A stretch of 64,000 nt of DNA from Mycobacterium sp. DL (GCF_039729195.1 NZ_CP155796.1:6166703-6230702); one strand, 5' to 3'; counted from the stretch's first letter, positions 16,140-25,907 are shown. Notes: generated from the letters alone by a model not told the origin. Program-made: numbers and translations.

Positions 16140-16646
16140 TCAGAAAGGCGGTTCGTCGTCGCCGCCACCGAACGAGCCCGACGCGGGCGCACTGCCCCAC
16201 GGGTCCTCCTTCGGCTGCTCCGCGGGACGAGAGCTGTTGCCCCCACCGCCGCCACCGAAGCCGCCGCCACCGCCGCCACTGCGGCTGGCCTTGTTGACCT
16301 TGGCCGTCGCGTACTTCAACGACGGGCCGATCTCGTCGACCTCGAGCTCGACCACCGTGCGCTTCTCGCCCTCGCGGGTTTCGAAGGAACGCTGCTTGAG
16401 CCGGCCGCTGACGATCACCCGCGATCCGCGAACGAGGCTCTCGGCCACGTTCTCGGCAGCTTCGCGCCAGATGTTGCAGCGGAGGAACAGCGCTTCGCCG
16501 TCCTTCCACTCATTGGTCTGACGGTCGAACATGCGGGGCGTCGACGCGACTGTGAAGTTCGCGACGGCAGCGCCCGACGGCGTGAACCGCAGTTCGGGGT
16601 CAGCGGTCAGGTTTCCGATGACCGTGATGATGGTGTCACCAGCCAC
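16140..16646 (-). CDS. ssb: Single-stranded DNA-binding protein
   Basis: A 168-residue SSB. The OB fold spans about residues 1-115 ([49 protein letters not shown]). It is followed by a Gly-rich disordered linker and the acidic tip DDEPPF that recruits partner proteins. I set the start at GTG 16646 because AGGAGG lies five bases upstream and the family begins at this point; the open frame to 16682 is not needed. It coats ssDNA at forks and in repair. Operon with rpsF and rpsR. Confidence 0.96.
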   Translation of the reverse strand: MAGDTIITVIGNLTADPELRFTPSGAAVANFTVASTPRMFDRQTNEWKDGEALFLRCNIWREAAENVAESLVRGSRVIVSGRLKQRSFETREGEKRTVVELEVDEIGPSLKYATAKVNKASRSGGGGGGFGGGGGGNSSRPAEQPKEDPWGSAPASGSFGGGDDEPPF

Positions 16647-16751
16647 GAGGTCCTCCTGGATGTCGGCGGTGTGCAGCGGCATGCGCTGCCGGGATAGCAG
16701 TCGCAGGCGAGCCTACGGAACTACCCCGACGTGCACAGGCCGTCAAGCGAC

Positions 16752-17042
16752 TTAGTGCTTGTCGGTCCGCATCACCTTGGTCCGCAGCACGGACTCGTTC
16801 AGGTTCAGCTGACGATCGAGCTCGGACACGGTCGCGGGCTCGGCCTTCACATCGACGATCGCGTAGATGCCCTCGGCATGCTTGGCGATCTCGTAGGCGA
16901 GCCGCCGGCGTCCCCAGATGTCGACTTTGTCGACACTGCCGCCATCCTTGCGGATCACGTTGAGGAACGTCTCGAGCGACGGTGCAACAGTTCGTTCGTC
17001 GAGAGTGGGGTCGAGGATGACCATGATTTCGTATGGACGCAT
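16752..17042 (-). CDS. rpsF: 30S ribosomal protein S6 (bS6)
   Basis: A 96-residue S6: [16 protein letters not shown] start, [18 protein letters not shown] core, and LRTKVMR near the end. S6 pairs with S18 on the platform of the small subunit. It is the first gene of the rpsF-ssb-rpsR-rplI cluster; GGAGGTG precedes the ATG at a proper distance, and the promoter should lie within 17043-17229. Confidence 0.97.
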   Translation of the reverse strand: MRPYEIMVILDPTLDERTVAPSLETFLNVIRKDGGSVDKVDIWGRRRLAYEIAKHAEGIYAIVDVKAEPATVSELDRQLNLNESVLRTKVMRTDKH

Positions 17043-17229
17043 AAGGAACCCATCACCTCCTATGGTCGTGTGCGGCCACGGACTGTCCGTGGCAGGAGGG
17101 TCGCCTGCGTCGGCAACCGGGCTAGGTTACCGGAACCTGCGCTGATCTGCGAAATCGTCACGCCGGGTCGCCGCCCCCCGCGGCTAGGCTTGGTCATCCA
17201 GGGGCATTCACGTCGTGGGAGGGGGTCGG

Positions 17230-17790
17230 GTGGACCATCCACAGGAACCCCAGCCCCCACCGGGGCAACAGCCACGGCCGGGTTTCGCGCCCTATCGATT
17301 CCCGCAGTCGGCACCGCCGCCATCCCGCAGCGGTGCCACCGGGATCATCGCGGCTGTCCTGGCCGGACTCGGTGCAGTCGCGTGCCTCGGCGGCAGTGTT
17401 CTCGGAATTCTCGGCGTGGTCGGGATCAACGCACTCGATACCGACTCGCGGGTCCAGACCTCCGTCGGCATAGCCGGTGGAATACGACCGGTGCTGATCC
17501 TGGGAATCGTGCTGACGTTCGTGGCCGGTCTCCTCCTGACCGCCGGAACCGTGACACTGGCGCAACGCAAGATGACCGGTCGCTGGTTCGTCGTCGGCGG
17601 ATGCGCGGTCACGATCGCGGGCAACCTCCTCAGCCTCGGATACGCCGCGTCTGCGATGGGCTCCTACGTGAGCGGCGGAGCATTCGCCCTCCTGGGCTTC
17701 ATCATGCCGATCGCAACGCTGGTGCTGGTTGTGGTGCCGTCCACGACCGCTTGGATCACCGCCAAGCCCAAGCCGGGCGACTCCTACTGA
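17230..17790 (+). CDS. Proline-rich small membrane protein
   Basis: About 186 residues. A cytoplasmic Pro/Gln-rich N-terminus (VDHPQEPQPPPGQQ) leads into four hydrophobic segments: TGIIAAVLAGLGAVACLGG, then near LILGIVLTFVAGLLL, FVVGGCAVTIAGNLLSLGY and FIMPIATLVLVVV. This resembles DUF4190-like mycobacterial proteins. GTG 17230 is preferred because GGGAGGGGG precedes it. It is divergent from rpsF and converges with the mannosyltransferase, overlapping its stop by seven bases. Function unknown. Confidence 0.7.
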   Translation: MDHPQEPQPPPGQQPRPGFAPYRFPQSAPPPSRSGATGIIAAVLAGLGAVACLGGSVLGILGVVGINALDTDSRVQTSVGIAGGIRPVLILGIVLTFVAGLLLTAGTVTLAQRKMTGRWFVVGGCAVTIAGNLLSLGYAASAMGSYVSGGAFALLGFIMPIATLVLVVVPSTTAWITAKPKPGDSY

Positions 17791-19463
17791 CCGGGGCGTC
17801 CGATCAGCACACCGCGGTCGGGCTCCGCGACCGTGACGATCCGGGGTCGAGGCCGCAGCCACTCGGGTAGCCAGCGCGGTGGCGCGTCGGGCGCCCGGTC
17901 GAAGAACCCGCCCGCGGGATCGTCATCGAGGCCGCCGCGCCGCACCGGATCCAGCTCGGGACGGTAGATCTGGCGAATCACCAACGCGCACAGGGTGATC
18001 ACCGCGATGTCACGCAGCAGGATGGTCGCGGTGAAGGCCTGTTCGGGCAGGCCCATGTTCTCCTCGCCGAACAGATACAGCATCCGCGGAACCCAGACCA
18101 GCATGTCGATCGTCATCCAGGCGAGCAGGATCCGCCGCTGCGGCAGTGCCAGCACCGCCAACGGGACCAGCCACAGCGAGAACTGCGGACTCCACACCTT
18201 GTTGGTCAGCAGGAACGCCGCCACCACCAGGAACGCGACCTGGGCCACCCGCGGCCGCCGGGCCGCCGTCAGCACGATGTAGCCGATGCCGATCAAGCAG
18301 GCCGCGAAGAGCCCGGCGGTCATCGCGTTCAGCACCACCGGCGGCTCCCAGAACCCCAGGTTCGGGTCGAACCCCTGCCAGCCGGTGAAGGACTTCACGA
18401 CGTTGTAGATCGAGTCCATGTCGTCGCCGCGGCGGGTGTTGAGCCGGAAGAACTCCGACCAGCCCCGCGGGAACAACACCATGATCGGCAGGTTCACCGC
18501 CAGCCACACCCCCACGGCCACCACCGCGGTGCGGGTGACCTCACGCAGCCGTCCGGTCCGGATCGCCAGCAGGGCCAGCGGGATGAGCAGCAGCAGCGGG
18601 TAGAGCTTCGCCGCCACGCCCAGCCCGATCAGCACGCCGGCCAGCGCGGGTCTTCGTCGCGCCCACGCCAGCAGTGCGCCTGCGGCGAAAGCCGTTGCCA
18701 GCGCGTCGAAGTTGGTGAAGATCTGGAAGATCACGATCGGTGACGCGCCGACCAGCGCGGCATCCCAGATGCGCCGCGGGCCGGCCAGCATCGCGGTCGC
18801 CCACAAGGTCGTCAACCACGCCAGCGCCAGACCGAAAGCGGCGATGTTGAAGAACATCACCACCTCGGCGACGATCGGTATCGACACCACCTTCGTCAGA
18901 GCCGTGTAGGTCTTCGCCAGCGTCATCGACAGGTACTGGTAGATCCCCGTCAGAACCGGATACTCCATGTAGCGCACGGCCGGGGTGCCGTCGTACTGAA
19001 CGTGGGGCTTGCCCTCGGCGTCGGTCTCGATCCAGCTGGACTTGTACGGAAACTTGCCCTGGTTCAACAACTCTGCCGTGTAGAGAGGCACCGTGTCCGA
19101 ATAGCACAGCTGGAAGTAGGCACGCTGGTTCTCCCAGTTGCCCACCCGCTGATCGGCCGCGCCGGTTCCGGTGGTCTGCAGGCATGCCGCCTTGGTCGAA
19201 TAACCCAGCGCCAGGAACACCAGCGCGATGAGCAGCATCACCCGCAGCGGGGTCAGGAACCGGGTCCGGCCGATCAGCGCGTGGCGGCCGACGGGTCCGC
19301 CGATGGTGCCCGACAGCGCGGCGCCGACGGTGTCGGTGCGACTGGGCATGTCGCGATCGTCGAGGCTCCGCAGATCCTGTGCCAACGGCGCCGGCGATTC
19401 GGGCACGGCCGGTGGCGCCGGTGATTCAGCCAGATCCGGCGCTGTCTCGTCCCGTTCGGTCAC
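17784..19463 (-). CDS. GT87-type polyprenyl-phosphate mannosyltransferase-like membrane protein (Rv0051-like)
   Basis: A 559-residue polytopic protein with a disordered N-terminal tail (about 1-70) and roughly 10-12 membrane helices. The large first outside loop contains RAYFQLCYSDTVPLYTAELL and EYPVLTGIYQYL, typical of DUF2029/GT87 enzymes that transfer mannose from polyprenyl-phosphate-mannose to periplasmic acceptors. Its ATG overlaps the ponA1 stop (ATGA), so the two are co-translated, suggesting a shared envelope role. Position and size match M. tuberculosis Rv0051. Exact acceptor unknown. Confidence 0.82.
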   Translation of the reverse strand: MTERDETAPDLAESPAPPAVPESPAPLAQDLRSLDDRDMPSRTDTVGAALSGTIGGPVGRHALIGRTRFLTPLRVMLLIALVFLALGYSTKAACLQTTGTGAADQRVGNWENQRAYFQLCYSDTVPLYTAELLNQGKFPYKSSWIETDAEGKPHVQYDGTPAVRYMEYPVLTGIYQYLSMTLAKTYTALTKVVSIPIVAEVVMFFNIAAFGLALAWLTTLWATAMLAGPRRIWDAALVGASPIVIFQIFTNFDALATAFAAGALLAWARRRPALAGVLIGLGVAAKLYPLLLLIPLALLAIRTGRLREVTRTAVVAVGVWLAVNLPIMVLFPRGWSEFFRLNTRRGDDMDSIYNVVKSFTGWQGFDPNLGFWEPPVVLNAMTAGLFAACLIGIGYIVLTAARRPRVAQVAFLVVAAFLLTNKVWSPQFSLWLVPLAVLALPQRRILLAWMTIDMLVWVPRMLYLFGEENMGLPEQAFTATILLRDIAVITLCALVIRQIYRPELDPVRRGGLDDDPAGGFFDRAPDAPPRWLPEWLRPRPRIVTVAEPDRGVLIGRPGQ

Positions 19464-21958
19464 GGGGGCGGCAGGGGACCCGGCGGCGGAACTCCTGGCG
19501 GGGGCACCCCCGGTGGCGGCACTTCGGGGGGCGGCGCGCCCGGCGGGACCTCAGTCACCGGAGCCGCACCGCCGGGAGGCGGCGGGCCCACGGGCACGGT
19601 CGTCGGCGGGCCCCAGGGAATCGTGATGCCCGGGGCGATCTCCAGCGTCGGCTGGATCACCGACTCCGACGGTGGCGGCGGCACGGTCTCAGTCGGCGAC
19701 GGGGGCGGCGGAGGCGCCTGCGGCACCCCGGCGTAACCGCCGATCTCGTCGGGCTTCGGGAACGTCTCGTTGTCGGTGCCGTCGAGGGCGCCGTCCATCG
19801 TGGACTTCCAGATCTGGCCGGGCAGTCCGGAGCCGTACACCGACGAGCCCGACGCGTTGACAAGCGGTTTGGTGCCGTCGGTGGTGCCCACCCACACCGC
19901 GGTGGACAGCGACGGCGTGAAGCCGACCATCCATGCGTCCCGGTTCTCGCCGGTGTCGCCGAGCTGGTTGGTGCCGGTCTTGGCGGCCGACGGGCGCCCA
20001 CCCGCGAGCGATCTGCCGGAGTATCCGGCGATCGGCTGCATCGCCGCGGTGACGTTGTCGGCGACCGTCTTGTCGAGGCGCTGCTCGCCGGCGTTGTCCT
20101 CCTGACCGGCGTCGAAGAGGACATCACCCTCGGCGTTGACGACCTTCTGCACGAAGTGTGGGGTGTGGTAGACCCCCGACGCGGCGAGCGTCGCGTACGC
20201 CGAGGCCATGTCGAGCACCCGCGACTGGTACTGGCCCAGAACGATGCCGTTGTTCGGCGGGCCGCCCTGGCCGTCCTCGGACAGCGTGTGCTCGACACCC
20301 GGGAAGCTCTCGGCGATGCCCGCCTCGTGCGCGGCGTCGGCGACGTCCTGCGGCCCGTTGTTCAGCTGCAGCATCAGACGGTAGTAACTGGTGTTCAACG
20401 ACCGCTTCAACGCCTCGGCGATGTTGCACGTCCCGCAGCTGCCGCCTTCGACGTTGCTGATCTCGATGCCGTTGACGGTGACGGGCGAGCTGTCCACCTG
20501 ATAGCCCAGGCCCATCCCCTGCTGCAGCGCAGCGACCAACGCGAACACCTTGAACGACGATCCGGTGGGCAGACCTGCCTGCGCGAAGTCGAACCCGGTG
20601 GCGTCCGAGCCGCCGTAGTACGCCTTGATCCCGCCGGACCTCGGGTCGATCGACACCACCGCCGAGCGCATGTCGGGATCCTGGCCGTCCAGGTACTCCT
20701 CGACCGACTCCACCGCGGCGGCCTGCGCCTGCGGGTCGATCGTGGTGGTGATCTGCAGTCCCTCGGTGTTCAGCGTCTGCTCGGTGATGTTGAAGATCTC
20801 GAGCAGTTCGTCGATCACCTGCCGCTCGATCAGACCGTTGGGCCCGGTGGTCTGGTTCTGCGTGCTCGCCGCATCCGGCGCGATCGTCGGTGGGTACACC
20901 TGCGCTGCGCGGTCTTCGGGTGACAGCGCACCGATCTCCACCATGCCGTCGAGCACCCAACTCCACCGCACGCCGGAGGCTTCCGGGTCGACGGCCGGGT
21001 CGAGCACCGACGGCCGTTGAATCAATGCGGCCAGCAGCGCGCCCTCGGCGACGTTGAGTTCTTCGACGGGCTTGGCGAAGTAGGCCTGAGAGGCAGCCGC
21101 CACGCCGTAGGCGCCGCGACCGAAGTAGATGATGTTCAGGTACGACTCCAGCACCTGGTCCTTGGACCATTCACCGGACATCTTGGTGGAGATCACCAGT
21201 TCCTTGGCCTTGCGGATCACGCCGCCGACCCCGGAGCGGGCGTCACCCACCAGGGCGTTCTTCACGTACTGCTGGGTGATCGTCGAGCCACCCTGCAAGT
21301 CGCCGCCGAAGACGTTGTTCTTGGCGGCGCGCAGGAACCCGGTGAACGAGAAGCCGGGATTGGAGTAGAAGTCCCGGTCTTCGGCGGCCATCACCGCATC
21401 GCGGACATGCACCGGAATCTGGTCGATGCTGACGTCGATCCGGTTGCCTTCGGGCGGAACGATCTTCGATATCTCGGAGCCGTCGCTTGCCAGGATGGTC
21501 GACACCTGAGCGGTGCGGATGTCGCCCGGCTTGGGCACGTCGACGATCATGTAGGCCATGCCGAAGGTGAGCAGCGGCAGCACGATCAGGATCGCCACCG
21601 TCGCGGCCAGACCGCGGCGCACCCACTTCCAGTTGACCTGTCGACCCGAGCCCGGGGGGCGTTCGGACGGCCCTCCCCCACCCGGCCCGCGCGGCGGGCG
21701 GCCCGGCGGCGGAGGTGGTGGCTGCTGAGGCGGACGGCCGTCCATGGCCCGCTTGACCGCGTCGACCGGATCCCGCAGATGGGCGGGCTTGTCGTCGCGC
21801 ACCGGGGGCAGGATCGCGGTCGCCCGGTCATCCGGGGCGCCGGGACGTGGGCGCTGCGCAGCACCCTGGGGCGGTGGCCGGTGTCTACCGCTGTCGGCGG
21901 ACCGCTGAGGCGGACCGTTGGGTCGTTGGGGTGGTCTCGGGCTCACGCCGTCGGTCAT
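19460..21958 (-). CDS. ponA1: Bifunctional class A penicillin-binding protein
   Basis: An 832-residue peptidoglycan synthase: a Pro-rich cytoplasmic tail, one membrane anchor (ATVAILIVLPLLTFGMAYMI), a glycosyltransferase domain with AAEDRDFYSNPG and GGSTITQQYVKN, and a transpeptidase domain with SxxK (GSSFKVF), SxN (SLNTS) and KTG (AKTGTN). The C-terminus is an unusually Pro-rich extension with PPPGVPPPGV repeats. It polymerises and cross-links septal and polar peptidoglycan. GGGAGGG precedes ATG 21958; the frame extends upstream over the DUF5318 gene but is unlikely to be used. Operon with the GT87 gene. Confidence 0.95.
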   Translation of the reverse strand: MTDGVSPRPPQRPNGPPQRSADSGRHRPPPQGAAQRPRPGAPDDRATAILPPVRDDKPAHLRDPVDAVKRAMDGRPPQQPPPPPPGRPPRGPGGGGPSERPPGSGRQVNWKWVRRGLAATVAILIVLPLLTFGMAYMIVDVPKPGDIRTAQVSTILASDGSEISKIVPPEGNRIDVSIDQIPVHVRDAVMAAEDRDFYSNPGFSFTGFLRAAKNNVFGGDLQGGSTITQQYVKNALVGDARSGVGGVIRKAKELVISTKMSGEWSKDQVLESYLNIIYFGRGAYGVAAASQAYFAKPVEELNVAEGALLAALIQRPSVLDPAVDPEASGVRWSWVLDGMVEIGALSPEDRAAQVYPPTIAPDAASTQNQTTGPNGLIERQVIDELLEIFNITEQTLNTEGLQITTTIDPQAQAAAVESVEEYLDGQDPDMRSAVVSIDPRSGGIKAYYGGSDATGFDFAQAGLPTGSSFKVFALVAALQQGMGLGYQVDSSPVTVNGIEISNVEGGSCGTCNIAEALKRSLNTSYYRLMLQLNNGPQDVADAAHEAGIAESFPGVEHTLSEDGQGGPPNNGIVLGQYQSRVLDMASAYATLAASGVYHTPHFVQKVVNAEGDVLFDAGQEDNAGEQRLDKTVADNVTAAMQPIAGYSGRSLAGGRPSAAKTGTNQLGDTGENRDAWMVGFTPSLSTAVWVGTTDGTKPLVNASGSSVYGSGLPGQIWKSTMDGALDGTDNETFPKPDEIGGYAGVPQAPPPPPSPTETVPPPPSESVIQPTLEIAPGITIPWGPPTTVPVGPPPPGGAAPVTEVPPGAPPPEVPPPGVPPPGVPPPGPLPPP

Positions 21959-22004
21959 CTGGCCCTCCCGGGCGTCTCTGGCTGACCGGTCGTGGCGCCC
22001 TTCG

Positions 22005-22439
22005 TTATTCACTGGCCGTGCGCGCACGACCGCGCGCCGTCTGAGTGCGTCGTGGCTTGGGCGAACCCTGTGGGGGCGGTACCGCGCCGAGCTTGTACGA
22101 CTTGACCAGGTGATTCCAACTGCAGGTGCGACATACCTCCACCACGTGTACCGAGAACTCGTCGTAACGGGTGGCCAGCATGACCAGCTCCTCCGCGGTG
22201 CGGGCCGAACCCGACACCGCGCCGAGGTGATCACCGAACACCCACGACACCAGGGTCAGCTGTTCCTTGCGGCAGATCGGGCAGATCACCGAGCTCGACT
22301 TGCCGTGGAACTTGGCGGCCCGAAGCAGGTAGGGATTCGCGTCGCAGACCTCGGTGACGCCGGTGCGCCCCGAATAGACCTCGGCCAGCAGGGACCGGCG
22401 CCGCAGGGCGTAGTCCACCACCTGTCGCTGCAATCGCAC
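22005..22439 (-). CDS. DUF5318 zinc-ribbon-like protein (Rv0049-like)
   Basis: A 144-residue conserved mycobacterial protein with two CxxC pairs, CPICRKEQ and CRTCSWN, which probably bind one zinc ion, and a basic C-terminal tail. It lies 46 bp upstream of ponA1 on the same strand and is conserved in that place, so a cell-wall link is plausible. No catalytic motif is seen and the function is unknown. Confidence 0.8.
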   Translation of the reverse strand: MRLQRQVVDYALRRRSLLAEVYSGRTGVTEVCDANPYLLRAAKFHGKSSSVICPICRKEQLTLVSWVFGDHLGAVSGSARTAEELVMLATRYDEFSVHVVEVCRTCSWNHLVKSYKLGAVPPPQGSPKPRRTQTARGRARTASE

Positions 22440-22562
22440 GAGGACCAGAGTACGTCGGCGCCATGACCACCGAGGCGCGACCTGCGGCCGGTCCTCTCAA
22501 ATCGAGAGTCAAGATCAAGGCTGGCCTGCGACATCACCGGGGGAACTCTTACGATCATCGAC

Positions 22563-23434
22563 GTGGCTTCGGGCAGCTCAGCGCGACGTGGTGCAGGGAC
22601 GCGCGCAAAGGACAGCGACCGCAACGACACCTGCCAGATCCTCGACACCGCGCTGGCGGAGGGCCAGCTGTCGATGGCCGAACACGGCGAGCGGGTCAAG
22701 AAGGCGACCACCGCTGCCACCCTGGGCGAGCTGCAGTCCCTGGTCTCCGATCTGCAGACCGCCAACTCGTCGGCGCCGGTCATCACCCGGGTGGTCAACC
22801 GGCGGGCGCCGGCCATCGGCAACGGCTGGGTCCTGCGTGCCGCGATGGCCGGCGTGCTGGTAGTGCTCGGAATCGCGATCGGCTGGGGCCCTACGGCAAC
22901 ACCCCGTCGCCGCTGAACTTCACCTCGGACCCGGGCGCCAAGTCCGACGGGGTTCCCGCCAAGGTGCTCACTCCGCCGCGGCAACTCCACTCGTTGGGCG
23001 GGCTGACCGGGCTGCTCGAGCAGATGCGGCAGAAGTGGGGTGACACCCGGGGGTACTCGCTGACCGTCTACCCGGATTACGCCGCTCTGCAGCGGCCCGA
23101 CCCGGCCGACGACCGACGCGCGCTGCAGTACGTCTATCGCGGCGGCTGGGGTGACCCGTCGTCGTCGGCCAAGGATGACCGCGATGTGCTCGTCGACCTC
23201 GCCGCGTTCGATGTGCCGACCGTTGTCGGCATCATGCGCGGCGCCCCCGAGACACTGGGCATCAAGGCCGACGACGTCGACAACGTCTACCTGTCGATCG
23301 GCCCGAACAGTGACGAGACCGCCCCTCCGGGCGCCATTGACCTGGCTATTTATGTGTCCAGCGAGTTCGGCAGCGGCTACATCGAGCTGAACGGCGACGG
23401 CTCCGTCAAGCAGATCAACTACCCCAGCAACTGA
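22563..23434 (+). pseudogene. DUF1707 membrane protein (Rv0048c-like) with one-base frameshift near 22892
   Basis: GTG 22563 opens a DUF1707 domain (DRNDTCQILDTALAEGQLSM) and one membrane helix (AAMAGVLVVLGIAIGW). The frame then runs into a stop at 22914-22916. The expected extracytoplasmic domain (YGNTPSPLNFTSDPG ... INYPSN) continues at once in another frame to 23434. One missing base in the GGGGCCC run at about 22888-22894 would restore a single protein of about 290 residues. The domain after the shift shows no decay, so a sequencing error in a homopolymer is as likely as a real mutation. Divergent from the DUF5318 gene. Confidence 0.75.
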
Positions 23435-23458
23435 CACCTCCGCGTCATTTTCCCGCCA

Positions 23459-23482
23459 CCGATATGACGGCGAATATATCGG
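23459..23482. promoter_or_regulatory. Candidate PadR operator, CCGATAT-N10-ATATCGG
   Basis: Perfect seven-base inverted arms CCGATAT (23459-23465) and ATATCGG (23476-23482) lie 68 bp before the PadR start in AT-rich DNA within this GC-rich region. The placement suits autoregulation by PadR and control of the padR-ino1 operon. Confidence 0.5.
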
Positions 23483-23550
23483 CGCGATACACTTGCCCGA
23501 CGTGTTGAGTCGTCGTAGCGACGATCGGTAGATGTGAGGAGGTGGCCCGA

Positions 23551-24096
23551 ATGCTGGAACTGGCTGTTCTGGGTCTCCTCCAGGAATCCCCGATGCACGG
23601 CTACGAGCTGCGTAAACGTCTGACGGGTCTGCTCGGTGCGTTCCGCGCCTTTTCGTACGGTTCGCTCTACCCGGCGCTGCGGCGCATGCAGGCCGATGGC
23701 CTGATCGTCGAGGACGCCGCCCCCGAGGGCACCGTGAAGGTTCGCCGGGCCCGCCGCGTCTACCAGCTCACCGACGCCGGCAAGAAGCGCTTCACCGAAC
23801 TGGTGGCCGACACCGGCCCACAGAACTTCTCCGACGACGGCTTCGGCGTCCACCTCGCATTCTTCAACCGCACTCCTGCCGAGGCGCGGATGAGAATCCT
23901 CGAGGGACGTCGTCGCCAGGTGGAGGAACGTCGAGAAGGCCTTCGTGAAGCCGTCGCGCGGGCAAGTAACTCGTTGGATCGCTACACCCGTCAGCTCCAC
24001 CAGCTGGGTCTCGAGTCCAGCGAGCGAGAAGTCAAATGGCTCAACGAATTGATCGCGGCCGAGAAATCGGCGCAAGACCGCGCAGACCAGGCCTGA
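23551..24096 (+). CDS. PadR-family transcriptional regulator (Rv0047c-like)
   Basis: A 181-residue regulator. The winged helix reads MLELAVLGLLQESPMHGYEL, then GSLYPALRRMQADGLI and RRVYQLTDAGKKRF, which is diagnostic of PadR. The C-terminal half is a long coiled coil (ILEGRRRQVEERREGLREAV) for dimerisation, of the Vir_act_alpha_C type. I choose ATG 23551; GTG 23542 lies on top of the GAGGAGG ribosome-binding site. It is followed 60 bp later by ino1, so it is probably co-transcribed with and a regulator of inositol synthesis (inference). Confidence 0.9.
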   Translation: MLELAVLGLLQESPMHGYELRKRLTGLLGAFRAFSYGSLYPALRRMQADGLIVEDAAPEGTVKVRRARRVYQLTDAGKKRFTELVADTGPQNFSDDGFGVHLAFFNRTPAEARMRILEGRRRQVEERREGLREAVARASNSLDRYTRQLHQLGLESSEREVKWLNELIAAEKSAQDRADQA

Positions 24097-24156
24097 CCGG
24101 GTCGAGTGCGTAATGAGTGATACAGCAATCGGAGTAGGACAAAGGGAGAAGTCGTC

Positions 24157-25233
24157 ATGACCGCAAGCAATGACGTCCGGGTCGCGATCGTCGGCGTGGG
24201 CAACTGCGCGTCCTCGCTGGTGCAGGGCGTTCAGTACTACAAGGACGCAGACGAGAACGCCACCGTTCCCGGCCTGATGCACGTCAAGCTCGGCCAGTAC
24301 CACGTGCGCGACGTGAAGTTCGTCGCCGCATTCGACGTGGACGCCAAGAAGGTCGGCTTCGACCTCTCCGAGGCCATCTTCGCCTCGGAGAACAACACCA
24401 TCAAGATCGCCGACGTACCGCCGACCGACGTCGTCGTGCAGCGCGGACCGACCCTCGACGGCATCGGCAAGTACTACGCCGAGACGATCGAGATCTCCGA
24501 CGTCGAGCCCGCCGATGTCGTCAAGGCGCTCAAAGACGCCAAGGTCGACGTCCTGGTGTCCTACCTGCCGGTGGGCTCCGAAGAGGCTGACAAGTTCTAC
24601 GCCCAGTGCGCGATCGACGCCGGCGTGGCCTTCGTCAACGCCCTGCCCGTCTTCATCGCCTCGGATCCGGTGTGGGCCAAGAAGTTCGAAGACGCAGGCG
24701 TGCCGATCGTCGGCGACGACATCAAGAGCCAGGTCGGCGCCACCATCACCCACCGCGTGATGGCCAAGCTGTTCGAGGATCGTGGCGTGCAGCTCGACCG
24801 CACCATGCAGCTCAACGTCGGCGGCAACATGGACTTCCTCAACATGCTCGAGCGCTCGCGGCTGGAGTCGAAGAAGATCTCCAAGACCCAGGCCGTCACC
24901 AGCAATCTGCAGCGCGAGTTCAACACCAAAGACGTGCACATCGGCCCGTCCGACCACGTCGGCTGGCTCGACGACCGCAAGTGGGCCTACGTCCGTCTGG
25001 AAGGCCGCGCCTTCGGTGACGTGCCGCTGAACCTGGAGTACAAGCTCGAGGTGTGGGATTCGCCCAACTCGGCCGGCGTCATCATCGACGCGGTCCGTGC
25101 CGCGAAGATCGCGCTGGACCGTGGCATCGGTGGACCCGTCGAAGCCGCCTCGGCCTACCTGATGAAGAGCCCGCCGAAGCAGCTGGCCGACGACGTCGCG
25201 CGCGCCCAGCTGGAAGACTTCATCGAGGGCTAA
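24157..25233 (+). CDS. ino1: Inositol-3-phosphate synthase (myo-inositol-1-phosphate synthase)
   Basis: A 358-residue enzyme that cyclises glucose 6-phosphate to inositol phosphate with NAD, the first step toward phosphatidylinositol mannosides, lipoarabinomannan and mycothiol. Visible signs are the NAD-binding [16 protein letters not shown] start, [15 protein letters not shown] (catalytic region) and [13 protein letters not shown]. Length and sequence match the actinobacterial enzyme. It follows the PadR gene and ends before a strong hairpin at 25251-25303. A GGGAGAA ribosome-binding site precedes the ATG. Confidence 0.96.
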   Translation: MTASNDVRVAIVGVGNCASSLVQGVQYYKDADENATVPGLMHVKLGQYHVRDVKFVAAFDVDAKKVGFDLSEAIFASENNTIKIADVPPTDVVVQRGPTLDGIGKYYAETIEISDVEPADVVKALKDAKVDVLVSYLPVGSEEADKFYAQCAIDAGVAFVNALPVFIASDPVWAKKFEDAGVPIVGDDIKSQVGATITHRVMAKLFEDRGVQLDRTMQLNVGGNMDFLNMLERSRLESKKISKTQAVTSNLQREFNTKDVHIGPSDHVGWLDDRKWAYVRLEGRAFGDVPLNLEYKLEVWDSPNSAGVIIDAVRAAKIALDRGIGGPVEAASAYLMKSPPKQLADDVARAQLEDFIEG

Positions 25234-25250
25234 CCGCTTCCGCCGTCATC

Positions 25251-25303
25251 GACACTGCGGACAGGTCGGGATTCGCGAGAATCTCGGACCTGTCCGCAGT
25301 GTC
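25251..25303 (+). terminator. Terminator hairpin after ino1
   Basis: Arms GACACTGCGGACAGGTC (25251-25267) and GACCTGTCCGCAGTGTC (25287-25303) are perfectly complementary over 17 bp, with an additional GATTC/GAATC stem in the loop. It starts 18 bp after the ino1 stop and ends just before the convergent HTH gene, so it may serve both strands. Confidence 0.85.
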
Positions 25304-25318
25304 GTTTCTGGGCACTCA

Positions 25319-25843
25319 TCACGGATCCGGCATCAGGATCGTCGTCAGCATTCGTCTCCTTCGCCCAGGAGAGTTCTTGTGCGACAACCGGCTGTTGATG
25401 GCCTCGACGATTTCGCTGCGCATCTGATCCAGTTCCTCGTCGCTCAGCCACAGCGCCACCTGGCTGAACGAGGCGCGGTCGCGAACCACGTCGACGTCCG
25501 GACCGTCGAGGTATCGGTTGAAGTGCACCAGGAGCGTCGCGACAAACACCGTGAACGCCTGCCGATGCTCGTCGACAGTCATGGCGCGAAGTTCGTCATC
25601 GCCGACGACCGCGTTGGCGAAGTCGAGCTTGTAGCGCCGTTCGACGGCCCCGCGGACCCGCGTCTCGCTGACCACCGTGAGCACGCCGCCGTCCGCGAGC
25701 CTGCCGACATGTCGGTAGAGGGTGGCGACCGGCACGTCGGCGAGCAGCGCGCGGAGTTCCCCTGTGGTGAGTTCACCGCCATCGAGCAATGCCTGGACGA
25801 CACGAAACCGGATGGGGTGCAGGAGGAGATCGGCGGACGCCAC
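25319..25843 (-). CDS. Winged-helix (ArsR-like) transcriptional regulator
   Basis: A 174-residue protein. The N-terminal winged helix includes LLHPIRFRVVQALLDGGEL, TTGELRALLADVPVATLYRH and VGRLADGGVLTVV, followed by a C-terminal helical domain of unknown ligand. There are no ArsR-type metal Cys residues, so it is not a classical metal sensor. It is divergent from the small protein at 25908, and between them is a perfect 16-bp palindrome, the probable operator. GTG 25843 is the likely start. Confidence 0.8.
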   Translation of the reverse strand: MASADLLLHPIRFRVVQALLDGGELTTGELRALLADVPVATLYRHVGRLADGGVLTVVSETRVRGAVERRYKLDFANAVVGDDELRAMTVDEHRQAFTVFVATLLVHFNRYLDGPDVDVVRDRASFSQVALWLSDEELDQMRSEIVEAINSRLSHKNSPGRRRRMLTTILMPDP

Positions 25844-25868
25844 CTGACCAGTATCGCCTTCTGTTATA

Positions 25869-25884
25869 TTATCAATATTGATAA
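25869..25884. promoter_or_regulatory. Perfect palindrome TTATCAATATTGATAA, probable operator
   Basis: A 16-bp perfect palindrome, fully AT-rich apart from two bases, in the 64-bp gap between the divergent winged-helix regulator and the PH-like gene. It overlaps the region where the promoters of both genes must lie and ends 23 bp before the GTG at 25908. Confidence 0.75.
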
Positions 25885-25907
25885 CGTATGACCGAGAGGA
25901 GATTTTT

